Assembly (NCBI RefSeq): GCF_963678635.1
Contig: NC_087071.1
Span: forward strand, 36,976,438 to 37,040,437
Direction: 5' to 3'
DNA: 64,000 bases
Source of the DNA: Symsagittifera roscoffensis
Taxonomy: Eukaryota; Xenacoelomorpha; Acoela; Convolutidae
Part shown: in pieces, positions 43,861 to 55,639 of the stretch
How the letters are laid out: the number at the start of each line of letters is the position of its first letter
Position numbering within the stretch: the stretch's first letter is position 1
Notes under the pieces: generated by a model
What the model was told of the DNA's origin: nothing
The model's input: only the letters and a program-made list of their open reading frames with translations
The model's database searches: none
Position numbers and translations under genes: made by a program

Positions 43861-44832
43861 GTGATAGAAACGGGGGACAAACAAGGCTTCGAACTAATGG
43901 GACCATATACGAACTCGTTGTGGTCACAGATGGCAGTGCAAGACGACTGTATTTTGGTGAATAATCGTTTAGCGGTCCCAGTCCAGCTAAGACAAGCCGT
44001 TCTAAAGAGGATACATCGAGGACCTCCAGGCCAAGAGGCTATGTTAGGAGTATCACAATACCTGTGGTGGCCACATATGAACAAGGACATTGTGAATCTA
44101 GCGGAAGAGTGTCGTAGTTGCACCAGATATGGTATGAATGAAAAATATATTATTTCAAAAAACGCGTCAAAACCACTGCCACTGCTCACGCAGCCGGGAC
44201 AGGAAGTACAATTAGATTACGCGGGGCCTATAGAAAATCAAAAAGAAAAAAAATCTACCTCCTAGTAGCTATAGATAGATTCTCAAAATTTCTATCGGTG
44301 AAAGTTACGAAATCTACAAGCGGGAAGTGCACGGTAAAATTCTTGAGATCGTATATCGACACACATGGGGTTTCGGAATCGATTCGCTCTGATCAATTTT
44401 CAGGCTTTAAGGGGAAAACTCTACAAAACTTTTGTTCGGAACTCAATATCGAGTTATAAAGGCTGTGGTTTGGTAGAACGTACAATCCAAACTATAAAAA
44501 GAAGATTGGGGGTTATGTTGCTCGAAGAAAATAATAAATCGATCAAAATGTGTCTTAGTATCTTAATGCGAGATTTGCGGTGGAATAAGCAGAAAACCAT
44601 ACAAGTATCCCCATTTCAAGCGCATTTTGGCAGACTACCAAAAACGGAATTTAAAATTGTGAGGGATAAATTTTTAAGCAATTCTGATTATTTAGACAAA
44701 CAACACTTGGAACGTTCAGCATTGATGGCATCTCAATTGAAACGCAAAATCGACCAATCAAGAGAAAACCTCAAAATAGTACGAAAAGGAAAACTCAGCA
44801 GAGATACAAGCCACTGCATAAGCAGCAAGTAA
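43861..44832 (+). pseudogene. Integrase remnant
   Basis: The zinc domain HHCC reads HRGPPGQEAMLGVSQYLWWP, then HMNKDIVNLAEECRSC. The catalytic core starts with QEVQLDYAGP (Asp at 44,215), changes frame at about 44,255 in an A run, continues YLLVAIDRFSKFLSVKVTKS and ESIRSDQFSGFKGKTLQNFC (second Asp), and after a short deletion and frame change resumes with GLVERTIQTIKRRLGVML (Glu). All three DDE residues survive, but in different frames. The enzyme joins cDNA to host DNA. Confidence 0.85.
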
Positions 44833-44873
44833 CCTCGGACAGGGATAGAGAGAGGGCTAAAGCCCTAAAGGAA

Positions 44874-46180
44874 TTGCTGGAGGCGAACGCCCGCTGGAAC
44901 CACGAGAGAAGAGATGCGGCTAAAAATGATATCAGACGATTAGTGGACGAGACCGGACTACTAAATCCTGACCTACGAAAGGAGATGATATATTCATGGG
45001 AGAAAGGGAATATTGAGGACAAAGTAGAAGATCAAAGTAAATCTCCGCCTAAGACAGTACTCAGAAATGACCCGTTAAGAAAAAGTGAACAGGCACTCAC
45101 AAAACAATTAAAGGGAAAAATCGCTTCCGAAACAGACTCAACTATCAAGACGTCTACAGTCTCTATCTATCGGAAGTCGGATATTGCACAATCGAGAACA
45201 GTTTTAACACAGGAAAGTCAGCGGAGTGCGAGTAAGAGCCCATCGGCAGAACCTACGAAAAAGTTTCAAAGGATCAGTTCCCCTGAATTACTCGAGGATA
45301 TAGGTTCCGATGAAGAATTGCAACGAGACATGGAGATAGCAGATGCGATGAACCCCATAGACCGATTCCAACAGAGCCAAACAGTAGTGATTTCAAAAAC
45401 ACGGAAGCAGGAGGAGGTCTGAACTTAGCGATCAAGAGAGCAAAACCAAATTTGGCGGGTCCAAGTTCACCTGCAGAGGAGAGCGACAAAAAGAAGACGG
45501 AGAAGAAAGCTAAAGAAAAGAAGAACCAAACTAACCAACAAAATGGGACAGGCCAAACTGCGACGGCAGCCGATCCGCAACAGGAGAAATCAACTTCAAA
45601 ATCGGGGAAGTTAGGTCATAAAACTCAGACAAGTTCTACGCCTAAATCAAAACAGCGGACAAATTGAAATGTATTGATTCCCAGACACCCCCAGAGGACA
45701 TACCAGATACATTCCAGAACCGAAATTTGGCACCTTCCGATTGGGAAAAGTTTGCAGACCAGTTACTAAAACGTAGAGTTCAGAGAGTTGCGGACGATAT
45801 TAGAGGAAACCCACAACAAATTTCGGAGAAAGATACGACATTTGAACCACCACAAGGATTCTCGGACGAGTCGAGTGCGGAGGAACCGAGTGTCAGACGA
45901 AGCTCCAGACAAACGAAGAACAAGGAACCGAAACGCTTTGGTGACCCGATAAAGCACTCAACTAAAGAGATTTCAGAGAATCTGACAGGGGGAGCACTCC
46001 TCAAAATAGCACTTCAGGAATATCGTAAACAACTAAGAGACTTCAAGGAACGAAGTGATAGACCTGTGGAATCAAAATGAAGACGGCTCGAACGACACTT
46101 ATTCATGCGAAAACTTGGGTATGCTACGCTAGATGAAGGAGTGGAGTGGAATCCGAGTTGGGAAATAGAGCTGGAAGAAA
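44874..46180 (+). pseudogene. Polar C-terminal tail of the gypsy polyprotein
   Basis: Three ORFs (44,874-45,422; 45,452-45,667; 45,664-46,080) and a last frame to about 46,180 give a long hydrophilic region with Lys/Glu repeats, a KKTEKKAKEKKNQTNQQ block and SVRRSSRQTKNKEPKRFGDP. The RRSSRxxxxPxRFGD signature is common in the tails of Ty3/gypsy integrases. Only two or three frame breaks interrupt about 430 codons, so this is the best preserved coding in the fragment. It ends with VEWNPSWEIELEEN and a stop. Confidence 0.65.
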
Positions 46181-46305
46181 ATTGAAGAAAATTATGAACT
46201 AAACCTTTAGTAACCCAAAAACGTTCTTGTTAACTGAGTACAGTAAACTCTTTTTAAGACAAATTATCCTACTTATGTTGTATAATTTATTTTTACCGAG
46301 GGGGG

Positions 46306-46565
46306 TGTGTCATACCGCTACTGCAATAGCAGTAATTGATTATGTATGTACTACCAACCTACGGTGCTTAGTTATTAATTTCATGGTATACTCAAGGTCA
46401 CAGTGTAATATGACATTGAGACCAAGTGAGAGGTCAGAGTTGTTCAGTGCTGATCTAGCTCTCAGTAACCAATAACAACGCAAAGAAAAGAAAAACTAAT
46501 TTCAATATACAGAATACAGTTTGAATTACACCTTGTTTTCAATTGATATCGCAACGCATATCACA
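46306..46565 (+). repeat. Probable 3' LTR (260 bp)
   Basis: A purine tract (GAGGGGGG, 46,298-46,305) is followed by TGTGTCATACC, and at 46,565 the sequence ATATCACA closes, giving matching TGTG...CACA ends. The position directly after the polyprotein tail is right for a 3' LTR. No second copy is in the window, so the limits rest on the terminal motif and the PPT alone. Confidence 0.5.
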
Positions 46566-47180
46566 GTATCGCTGCAAAATGTCAAAAAGACTACACTTTT
46601 ACTTATCAAGTACGATGTTTGTTTCGAAATACTCGTGTGAGGATGTGTCCAATTGTCTATAGTGTCGGCCACAGATTGATTTGAGGAGATGTTAGTGATC
46701 ACATCTAAAGCTCACTCATTGTCTAACAGAAATCTGGACTCCTGACTTGAATATTTTTTGTGGAGCGTTCTGCAATGTCCGCTGGGTTATCACAAACACT
46801 GAAAGGGAGCCATTGATTTACAATGATGATTTTTTTAATTTCACAAATAATTTTTGCGATAAAATTGATTAAGTTAATGACAGATTGAAGCTAATGCAAC
46901 AGAAAAGTGCGAACATTTCATCAAAAAAGGCGCTAACTTTCACCGAAAAACCAATTCCAGAGCTGCCTGCAATCCACATTTAGAATGGAAACATCCGCCA
47001 AAATTGCCACCCTTGCATAACAATTGCGACGGCGACCATTTTCTTTTAAGACTCAACAATCCGGAAAACGAAACCACTCGCGCAAAAGACATATTGTAGA
47101 AAAATATGGAACTCACGTTGGTTTCTGAAGTAGCAGCGAAGAGTAACTACTAATCCAAGGACAACAGACCACTCGATGAG

Positions 47181-47360
47181 TTATTTCCGGAGCGCTTTTG
47201 GTAGAATATCGTCCAACTCTTGTCCAGTTATATTCAAAAAGTCCTTACAAGAATTAATTTCTACAATCGAAGTAACCCCCGCGACACACAAAATTTGAAA
47301 CGGTTTTTCACGAGGTGATATATATAGCTTCATCGTTCCTGGAGACAAAGAACTGATGTT
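47181..47360 (-). CDS. Possible terminal coding exon, unrecognised
   Basis: On the minus strand a pyrimidine-rich stretch ending TTTGTCTCCAG precedes an open frame (MKLYISPREKPFQILCVAGV, then NSCKDFLNITGQELDDILPK) that ends with a TAA stop. A splice acceptor followed by a protein-like frame and a stop suggests a last exon. I do not recognise the protein, and no partner exon is certain. Confidence 0.3.
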   Translation of the reverse strand, partial: NISSLSPGTMKLYISPREKPFQILCVAGVTSIVEINSCKDFLNITGQELDDILPKALRK

Positions 47361-47735
47361 GAAGGAAGCGCAGCAGCAAATCAGGACTAACAAGCAAAAC
47401 TATGAGCTCTTGATGCGCTAATCAACACGCGACGTACGTTGCCTGGCTTGTTCGCGTTTAAAAATGGGTGATGGGGTTGTAAGCTATTCACGGTGGAGCA
47501 CTGCTGCAGCTAATGCGGCTTGCCTGGAATTACATAATCTTTAGAAAATTGATCTTTTTTTTGTATAAAATCTTACACGGCCGCTTTTGATGACTGAAGA
47601 ATTGTCGGCGGAGAAAACGACAAATCTTGATCAGATAGTGGAGTTTTAAATTTACGGAATTCTAAAATCTACAGATTACTTGATAAGTAATATTTATACA
47701 ATCACATCTAAAAGTTGTCGACTTGCAGGACCACA

Positions 47736-47918
47736 TTACTTGGTAGAGGTAATAGGAAACAAAAGTGAAGATCTAGGATGTTGTGAAAATTCCAACATAG
47801 CGAGCAGTGTAGACGTTTCAGAAGGTTTCTTCGCAGAAAACACAATGTCTTGCCAACAAATATCATAACAAACAACCCCGGGAACAATTATTCTCAGATT
47901 AGTCCACATACTCTCCAA
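47736..47918 (-). CDS. Possible exon, unrecognised
   Basis: A 60-codon minus-strand ORF (MWTNLRIIVPGVVCYDICWQ, then SAKKPSETSTLLAMLEFSQH) upstream of the 47,181 ORF in the same orientation. An overlapping plus-strand ORF (47,680-47,868) is an alternative. No splice signals are convincing. Very tentative. Confidence 0.2.
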   Translation of the reverse strand: MESMWTNLRIIVPGVVCYDICWQDIVFSAKKPSETSTLLAMLEFSQHPRSSLLFPITSTK

Positions 47919-48606
47919 CAGAGCGCAAACTCATTTCCGAAAACTACCACACTCACAGAACCGGAAGCAGCAGACTACCACTCACGCCAATAGATATATT
48001 TCAGACTGGGTTGAACGAAGATTTTGAAATCGGCTCTTTTAATTATCGACAGCAATTCGATAAAGCAAATCTATAGTTTCCTAAAAAAAGTACTTGAAAC
48101 GCAAAACAGGGAGTCAAACGCTTGAAACGCAAAACAAAGAGTTAAACTTGAACTCTTTTGAAAATCAAAACTATCAAATCCAATGCATATCATTCTCAGT
48201 ACTTTTATTGCTCCCATTAAATTGCTTGGATTCAATTTCAATGTTTTTCATCCCGAGCGGTATGATGAAACCAAGTTCAACATGTGAAGTCTCCTGTTTT
48301 TCTTCTTTTTTTGCTGTTCTGCTTGAATATCTTTTCAGAATAACCTTAAGCCTCTGCTTGAGACAGTAAAGAGTCTCAAGCGTAGTTAGAATAACTTTAA
48401 ACCCTTTTCTTAAATAAATTTTGTTGGTTTACTGAAACAAAACAGAGATCATACGAATTAAAATAAAAAATAGCTCACCTCTGCTTTGTTGAAAAAAAAA
48501 CTAGTAACTAGTACACCAGTCGGCAAAAACTAAAACACCACAAAATTATTTTCCACTTCAAAAATGGACTTTTAGAATGGATTTTTAGAATTCATAACTT
48601 GAAAAA

Positions 48607-50229
48607 AACTTTTGCGAGAGAGCACCATTGATTTTTTCTAATTTTTCGAGAACTTAAATCAGGTTATACAAATTCGATTGTTCAAGTTTCAAATTCTTTT
48701 AAAAAGCTCCTGATAATCTTTTCTGACAATTTAAATTTTGAAATCAGGTTTTACAGATGATGTAGGATCGACCTAGAAAAAGTCAATCCACATTATCTGT
48801 ATAAACTGATGGTAACGTTTTCCTGTCAGAGACAGTCATCAGGAGTTTTTCTAAATGAAATTTTCACCAACTTTTTAGCTATTGAACTCCTTTTTTTTTA
48901 AATAGGCCGAACAATTTCATCGAGCATTGATGATATTTTTTCAACGAATGTCCTTGATTTTGTTCACGCTTCATTTCGCGGTTTATCGATTGTTCACTGC
49001 TTTTTGTGCTAAAAAAGTTCTATAAAACCGATTGAAAGCAACTAATTAAAATAGACTAAAACAAAAATTTAGAACTCGTTTCTATCAAATTCGGTCAATT
49101 TTAGACAAAAAAATGTTGAGAAGCAAAAGTTATTAGATTTTTGCCAAATTTTTTATGGCGTATTTCATTTTGCAAAAAAATGAGACCAAAATTGTACTTT
49201 TCAATCGGGTCAACTTATTTGGTTCTAAGTTATAGAGGGAAACAAGGTAAAATTATGCAAAAAACTGCAATTGGGCCGGTTTCCTTGCTTAATTTTAAAC
49301 CAAATAAACTGAAGAACTTTAAATTAATAAACTTGGTCTGAAGTTGTGCAAAATGATCGGCACAATGAAAAAGCTGGCACAATTCCAAACTTGATTTGTC
49401 CTTATCTTTTTCCATCCGAAGTGAACCAAATTTAAGAAAAAAGGGTAATTTGCGATTTTTCGTGTCTATTGCAAAAATAACCCAAATAATCGGAAAATCA
49501 AAAATTGTTAATAAAGAACGTGTTTTGAAAAAACTTCACGTTTTCTTGTCTTGTTCATATACAAAAGAAAACACTGTCAGATTAATCTTGGAGGTGAATG
49601 AGGTTTTGAAGCTGCCCAAAACTTAAAAATGGAAAACTTAAAAATTTTTTCAATGTTTTTAAATTTTGGATACTTGATCCCCCCGTTATGTAGAACTGAA
49701 CTCTGGTGTCTTGATTTATTGTTCTTTGTGGTTCAGTTTTATCAGTTGATTCACGTTCGAAACCATGTAATCCTGATTGAGTGATTTTTGGATATGTGCG
49801 GTCAATGTAGAGGTGTGCACATTTCAGTCATAGGCTGTTCCGGAAACTTTGATTTTCCTGGGCAATTTTTAAATATTGTCCTTACTTAGCATAGTTTGAT
49901 GAATTTTGTTACAATTTTTATGCATGCTTTTTGACCAATATTTCAAAATTACAGTTGCACTTTTCATTTTTTCATTTTCAATGCACAATTTGTATTCAAA
50001 ATCTGCTTTAGTTTGATGTTTTCCTGATTTTGAACGCAATTTTTTGTACCAAACTTGATGTAAAAGGGTATTTTTAGACTTTATTGAAGTCTCAAGGATG
50101 CATATATTTTGACTGTTTTTTTATAATTTATCTGCTCTAAGTTCAAATTTCCTCTACCTTTTTATATATATTTTTTTAAACCTTATTTTGGTTCAAATTT
50201 TGATGTAAAATTGAGAATTTCACAAGAGC
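48607..50229. repeat. 1.6 kb dispersed repeat, copy B
   Basis: Direct-orientation counterpart of 41,594-43,191. It has a small insertion relative to copy A near 49,410 and 49,620, and lacks the 42,720-42,760 segment. The conserved plus-strand ORF here is 49,396-49,626 (SIAKITQIIGKSKIVNKERV). The sequence past 50,230 has no match after copy A, because A is interrupted by the gypsy fragment at that very point. Confidence 0.85.
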
Positions 50230-50566
50230 TAATTGCAATTTTTTGTTCCCAAGAATTGTTATCTTTATGAATAATTTAATGTTTTAATTAAGTAGGATTT
50301 CAGCCGATACAAAGTGATATAAAAAATGTTATAAACTGATGGTTATCGATGACTCTTTTTCATACTAAAAAAATGAACATTTACCTAAAATTTTGAAACA
50401 AAATTTTGGCCATAATTCCGATGCAAACCTTTTGTGAGTTGAAATAGACATTATATTTAATGAAAGAAACCAGAGTACGAAAAAATCATAGTTCTAAAAC
50501 TGCCACGATATTCGACTACCTCGACAAAATTTTGATAAACCAAAAAAATCCTTAATCATTTTTCAG

Positions 50567-50851
50567 CTACGAAACGCGTTTTGATTGTGTCAAGACATCT
50601 TTGTAATCCTTTTGTAGACGCGAAGAGTCATTATCAAATAGTAAGGGCCCTTCAGTCGTTTGGAAATTTACTATGTTCAATGAGCTTCTGAGTCTGATCA
50701 AATTGAAACGACTTTCTGAGAAAGACAGCTCGTTAGGTACGATAAATCGTACTAAAGTTTCAGCATACAAAAGTTTTTCAACCAACCAGAACTCACACCT
50801 ATAATTGCAGGTCAAAAATGAGTGTTTTTTTAAACGATGGAGTCGTTTCAT
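50567..50851 (-). CDS. Unrecognised minus-strand ORF
   Basis: 94 codons with an ATG (MKRLHRLKKHSFLTCNYRCE, then TLVRFIVPNELSFSESRFNL, ending DYKDVLTQSKRVS). The composition is more protein-like and more GC-rich than neighbouring sequence. No family recognised. It could be an exon of a host gene or part of a mobile element. Confidence 0.3.
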   Translation of the reverse strand: MKRLHRLKKHSFLTCNYRCEFWLVEKLLYAETLVRFIVPNELSFSESRFNLIRLRSSLNIVNFQTTEGPLLFDNDSSRLQKDYKDVLTQSKRVS

Positions 50852-51998
50852 TAGTTAAAGCTTTAAAAATTCATTAAAAAATATTTTTACGACCGGCAAA
50901 ACTGATCCAAATTGCTTTTTTTTTAAAACTTTTTGTTTTTCTTTTGTCCCGCTCACTAATTAGAATGCGATGGCACGTAATGAGCATCTCAAGTCGAATT
51001 ATTTATTTGAGACCGTGCAGTCGTTATACTGATTGGTGTTTTGACTTTTTTCTTTGAAAAATTCTGTTTTGATTGCTGAAACTCACCCTAACTGCTTTTA
51101 AATCAGGAAAAAAGCTCTTTTTCAATTCTCTTAAAACGCTGAACAAAATGTAGCCAAAAAAACTTTGAAATATTACAAGAAAAACCTATAAAGGTCTGTT
51201 ATTGTTTGTTTTCCTATGTTCCCCACAAGATATTTTTTCAGCGTCCCATATCCTATTAACCCATTAACTTATCCTTGTAACAAATTGCACGTCGAGCCGT
51301 GCAAACTGTCCAAATCGGCAACTTTCAAACCCCAAAACTCTCTAGATAGGATTGAGAGTTAAAATATTTATAATAAAATTTAGTATTTTTTGATGGTATC
51401 AAAAAACTTAGCAAAAGTATGACTAAATAAAAAAACATGAGTGTAAGTTCTACCATTTTTTCTTCTCAATTTGGGTCAATAAAAGTTCAACCAGAGGAAA
51501 ATGTTCCAAATTTTTTTTTAAGAATCATAAAAAGGGAAGAAGAATCAAAATGCATTAAAATTTATCAAGATAATAGAAAAAAACATATTTTTTGAATGAT
51601 TGAACACTTCTAGCGACGAAAAGTGAACTATATTAGAAGAGTGGCTTGGTTCTCATACTCCAACTCATACTTCAAACATATTGAGATGTATAAGCTGTTG
51701 CTAACTTTTTTTATGAGTAACATCTGAAAATTCAAACAAAACACGCTCATTTGAAAGCATTTTTCAATCCATTAGATACATTTTAAAAAGTTTGGCTTGA
51801 TTGAACTACGAAAGATATTGAACTAATGGGTGTCATATCGCGCTAAAATTCAAATGTTGCACTTTTTTTTTTAAAGATATTACTTGTAATCAGTATTTTG
51901 GTGAATAAATTGAGAAACGCTGTGTCGAGATGTGAACAAATTGTGAGATGCTATGTAGCCTGTTGCTTATCTACAGTTGTGAAAAAAAACGATTACGT
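50852..51998. other. No gene recognised
   Basis: AT-rich sequence with poly-A and poly-T runs; no ORF with recognisable features. Confidence 0.5.
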
Positions 51999-52423
51999 CT
52001 CAAATGGCATAATTCCCAAATGGCATAAAAATGAAAAAATTCCCAAATGGCATAAATTTCATGCAACAGTTGCTTTGGAAAAATCGAGAACAATTTTTTC
52101 GTGAACAATGTGAGAAAATTAGTCAAATTGTCAATTCAAATGTTGATTGACATTTTATCGTTAAAAACTTTATCAAAAGCAAGAAGCATAAGCTTCCGAT
52201 TATTAATAAGCTTCATGTGGTCAATTTTTTTCGACAAATCTGTTGCTTAAATTTGTTTGGAAGCAATTAATTCCAAATCTTGTTCACATGCTTTCGTTCC
52301 TGACAAAATGATAGAAATAGAAATTGATAGAAAACGTTTAAATTACAATGAAAACTTGAAATTTATGCCATTTGGGAAAAGTTTCCATTTTTATGCCATT
52401 TGGGAATTATGCCATTTGGGAAG
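51999..52423. mobile_element. Foldback/MITE-like element with 63 bp inverted repeats
   Basis: The left arm 51,999-52,061 and the right arm 52,357-52,423 are inverted copies differing by a few bases and a small indel. Each arm contains three direct copies of CCCAAATGGCATAA (the outermost slightly changed). The 295-base interior is AT-rich and non-coding. No clear target duplication is visible. The structure suits a non-autonomous DNA transposon or foldback element. Confidence 0.8.
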
Positions 52424-54340
52424 TTACCAAAAAAACACACTTGAAAAATTTTTGCATTAAACGCGATTTTCATTTTTCAACTTGAGTTGGTTGAATGTTT
52501 TTATAAATAGTTTGCACTTGTGTTTCAAAAATTGCTGTAGCTTTCCAAGCAGTGCACTTTTTTAGATAATGTCCTTGTTTTATAGATATGACACGAAAAC
52601 ATAATGAACACATGTGGTTTTATCAGATTAAACATTGAACTATTAATCTATTTAAGGGTCATAATCGAAAAGAAAATTGGGCAAAATTTGAAGCACTTCT
52701 GCTATACATGAAACATTAGGAACAGTGAAGAAAAAACAGTGAAATATTATTCCAAGAACAATCAAACAAAACTACAACGAAAAAGAGAATGTGTTAGCAT
52801 GGAAACTATTTCAAAAAGTTTTTTTTTGCAATTGTTTCAGATGTTATGCATAAAAATATATTAAGAGCATCGATTTCTTAAATAACAATCTCGATTTTTT
52901 CATAAACAATATATCAAAATATCACTGTGGTTTATTCACTACCCAATGTTATTCATCACTATCAACTTAAGATATTTGACAGTTTGAGACTTATTTTGAC
53001 GTTAAAAGTTGTCATTAATGCATACTCTTTTAGCGGATTTGATAAAGCACTGTAATAAAAAGTCATTGCAATAAGTTTGTGTCTAATTACTGTGAAACAA
53101 CTATTAATTGACATCATTCTACGCTGACTCCTGAGAAAATTTTTTTACCGAAATACTTGTGGACGAAGTAATAACACTTGAAATAGTGAACGAAATTTAA
53201 TGCAAGTTCAGGTTCTTAGTTTTCAATATGTGTTAAATTCAAAGACCATTTTGGACGAAAATTACCTAGAAAAAATTTCTACATCGATTGTTAGCAAATG
53301 ATCTGAAATAATCTCTCCGATAGTGATTATTTTTGAATTGAAATCTTCAGCAGTTTTTTCCGGGTTTGAAAAAAAAACAGTTTTATAATTTTAAATAGAT
53401 TTTTTAATGTAAATGCTCCTTTTTTTGAGTAACCCAAAAACAAATTGACCACGCGAATTGAAACATTATAAAATGGAAAATTGTATTGTTCAGCCAACTT
53501 TTCTCAGCTCTGTTGTACCATATATTTTCACACTACTGATTGGAAAAATTAAACAACTGGTGAAAACTGACGTTTTTAGACCCGGAATGAACTGGCAAAG
53601 GCTCCAAAAAAATAAAATTCCAATTGAGTTTTGTCCGAATTTGTCATTAACAATGAGTTTTTCGAAAAATATCAAAACGTAGTTTTAAATTAGTGTATTC
53701 ATTTCACCAAAAAGATTTTTTTTCTGAAGGCTCAAACTCAAACTTGATTAATTCAAAAAAATGAAGCAATATAGCTCATCTTCTCTCGGTGATAACTTTC
53801 GATCACGATTTTAATGGTGTAATGATTATTGTTTTTTCATGCAGAATCATTCTGTTTTCAATAATTTTGAAACTTCAATATATGTTTTTTTCGCTAAATA
53901 AATGTTTTTTTTCGCAAAGTAATGTAACTTTGAATGGGTAAACAATCGAAAACAAAAAAGTTGAAAAACAAACTTCCGTAAAGGGCTTGTTAATTATACT
54001 TTGTTACTACTACTTTAGCTGCAACATTTGGGGCAAGAAAAAAAAACAACCGTTCCAAATAAAAAAAAAACAGTGCGCTGATTTTTTGATGTTAAGAAAA
54101 ACTTAAAATGTGCATCTTGACCAATTTTTAATCGAGAAGAAATGAAGAAGTTTTAAAAACTGCAATGACAATTTCCAGTTTTTCACACAACACAAGGTCT
54201 AAAAAAACATACAATGTAGGCAAATCAGATGCATGGTAAGAAAACGGTCCTAAAATTTATAATAAGAAAAAAAGAATTTTAATAAAACTAAGTAAATTAG
54301 AAATTGGAATAGAAAAATTGATTGTAAACGAATATAATTG
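52424..54340. other. No gene recognised
   Basis: AT-rich sequence. The ORF pair at 53,458-53,682 on opposite strands has no motif. Long A runs occur near 54,040-54,070. Confidence 0.5.
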
Positions 54341-54359
54341 TAGAGAAAAACAGATGGAT

Positions 54360-54500
54360 CAACTATAAATTATAACCGATTATAATTTATTTTCAGCGAG
54401 AGATATCATAATCGATTTTTAACTGATTCAAAAAATTTTCTCTCATGTTTGGAACTAAAATCATATTATGATTGATTATTAACGCTCGCAACTGGATGCG
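54360..54500. repeat. TATAATCGATTAT-type palindromic repeat cluster
   Basis: Units such as AATTATAACCGATTATAATTTATT, ATCATAATCGATTTTTAACTG and ATTATGATTGATTATTAACG occur within 140 bases. The core ATAATCGATTAT is self-complementary. It is one of several clusters in the window. Confidence 0.5.
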
Positions 54501-54835
54501 GGATGTTTACACTACACAATAAAAAATGGTTAACAATAACTTCAACACCCATAATAAAGCCAATTTTTATCCATTTTTGCTGTTTATTGTTATAGACGTT
54601 GAATCACTCAACGAAACTGTGGCTTCAAAATCCGCTGGGCAAATTTTCATTCGGTTATCTTCGTGAAATTTAATTTTTTTTATATTGTAGCTTTCAAAAT
54701 ATATTATGACCATCTTTGATTGTATCAAAGAGGGAAAACAATTTTTCAAAACAAGTTCAAATTATTGCTTCTAGGTGTCATATCACAAAGGCAAGCGTAA
54801 AGTCGGACTTAATACTTTACTCGGTTATTACAACT

Positions 54836-55097
54836 ATGTTCTTTTGGTTTGGACTTATAAATCTCCTCATAATATATGTGAGAGGAGCAACTAACGAAGA
54901 ATGTAGTTCCTGTGAAGTGGGGAACGAAAAAAGGGCAATTATAGGGGGCAAAGATACAACTGAAGAGAGACCGTTCTATGTGAAAGTGCGGAAGACACAT
55001 TTGGACGACAAGAACAACTTTGTTGGAGGAGCCTGTGGGGGTTCAGTCATTGATAAATCTTGGGTTCTGACTGCAGCCCATTGTATTGATGATGCAT
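54836..55097 (+). CDS. Trypsin-like serine protease, first coding exon
   Basis: From ATG at 54,836 the frame gives a hydrophobic signal peptide (MFFWFGLINLLIIYVRGA), a short propeptide with CSSCEVGNEKR, the activation cleavage and mature N-terminus IIGGKDTTEERPFYV, then ACGGSVIDKSWVLTAAHCID, with the catalytic His in TAAHC and the conserved Cys before GG and after His. This is the S1 chymotrypsin fold, secreted. The exon ends with a GT donor (GTACGT at 55,098), leaving one base of a split codon. The Asp and Ser of the triad lie in later exons. The upstream ATG at 54,716 gives no signal peptide at its start, so I prefer 54,836. An acceptor-like TTGCTTCTAG at 54,765 may mark a 5' untranslated exon. 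Confidence 0.85.
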
Positions 55098-55639
55098 GTA
55101 CGTGTTTTTGTAGTTTAATTTCAGGATCTTGTTAGCCATATTGACAAGAAACGGATTGCAATCAATTTTATGCAGATAATGTAGCAGATAATTTGAAAAA
55201 ATTCAATTGAATCGGTTTTAAATCAATTTGGTTTCATACAAAAATGTAGCTTAAAAATCAATTTCAATCGATTCTAAATCGTTTAAATCCCTTCTTTTGT
55301 CTTTTTTTTTGGTTTCATTCTTGCCTTCGGATTTTAGTTATATTACAAACGATTTTTTGTATACTCATTTTATTCAAAAATTGTATATTGAAATTTTCTA
55401 GACTATCAAACAATGGAGAAATAATTGAAATAAAGTCTTAATGTATGATTTTCAATTGATTTTTCTTTGATGTCTGGCCTGAAAAAACTTTGATGGTAAA
55501 TAATATCTAAATTCCTGTTTGATAACAACAGGTATTTTAAAAATGCATGGAGTCGGGTTTTTTTATTTCACTTTTTTGAGCTGCTTTGTAAAAACTTTTT
55601 CTTTTTTTAAAAAAAATTAGTTTTTCTCAATAGTATAAT

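Larger units (their letters stand above)
43195..46565 (+). mobile_element. 5'-truncated Ty3/gypsy fragment: linker, integrase, long tail, 3' LTR
   Basis: Plus-strand frames run from an acidic linker (43,213-43,824) through integrase (43,861-44,832) and a long polar tail (44,874-46,180) to a purine tract and a probable LTR (46,306-46,565). Gag, protease, RT and RNase H are missing: the fragment begins abruptly at about 43,195 beside dispersed repeat A. GC content is above the surroundings. It may belong to the same broad lineage as the gag-protease at 1-1,755, but no overlapping domain allows a test. Confidence 0.8.
46566..48606. other. Mostly unrecognised sequence with possible minus-strand exons
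   Basis: GC is slightly above the window average between 46,900 and 47,950. Two minus-strand ORFs (listed separately) look more protein-like than the rest. A plus-strand ORF at 48,094-48,369 has no recognisable motif. CTTGAAACGCAAAACA occurs twice at 48,095-48,137. Confidence 0.4.

Noticed and set aside
43482-44189. 235-codon minus-strand ORF
   Set aside because: Antisense to the linker and integrase of the plus-strand gypsy fragment; no motif of its own.
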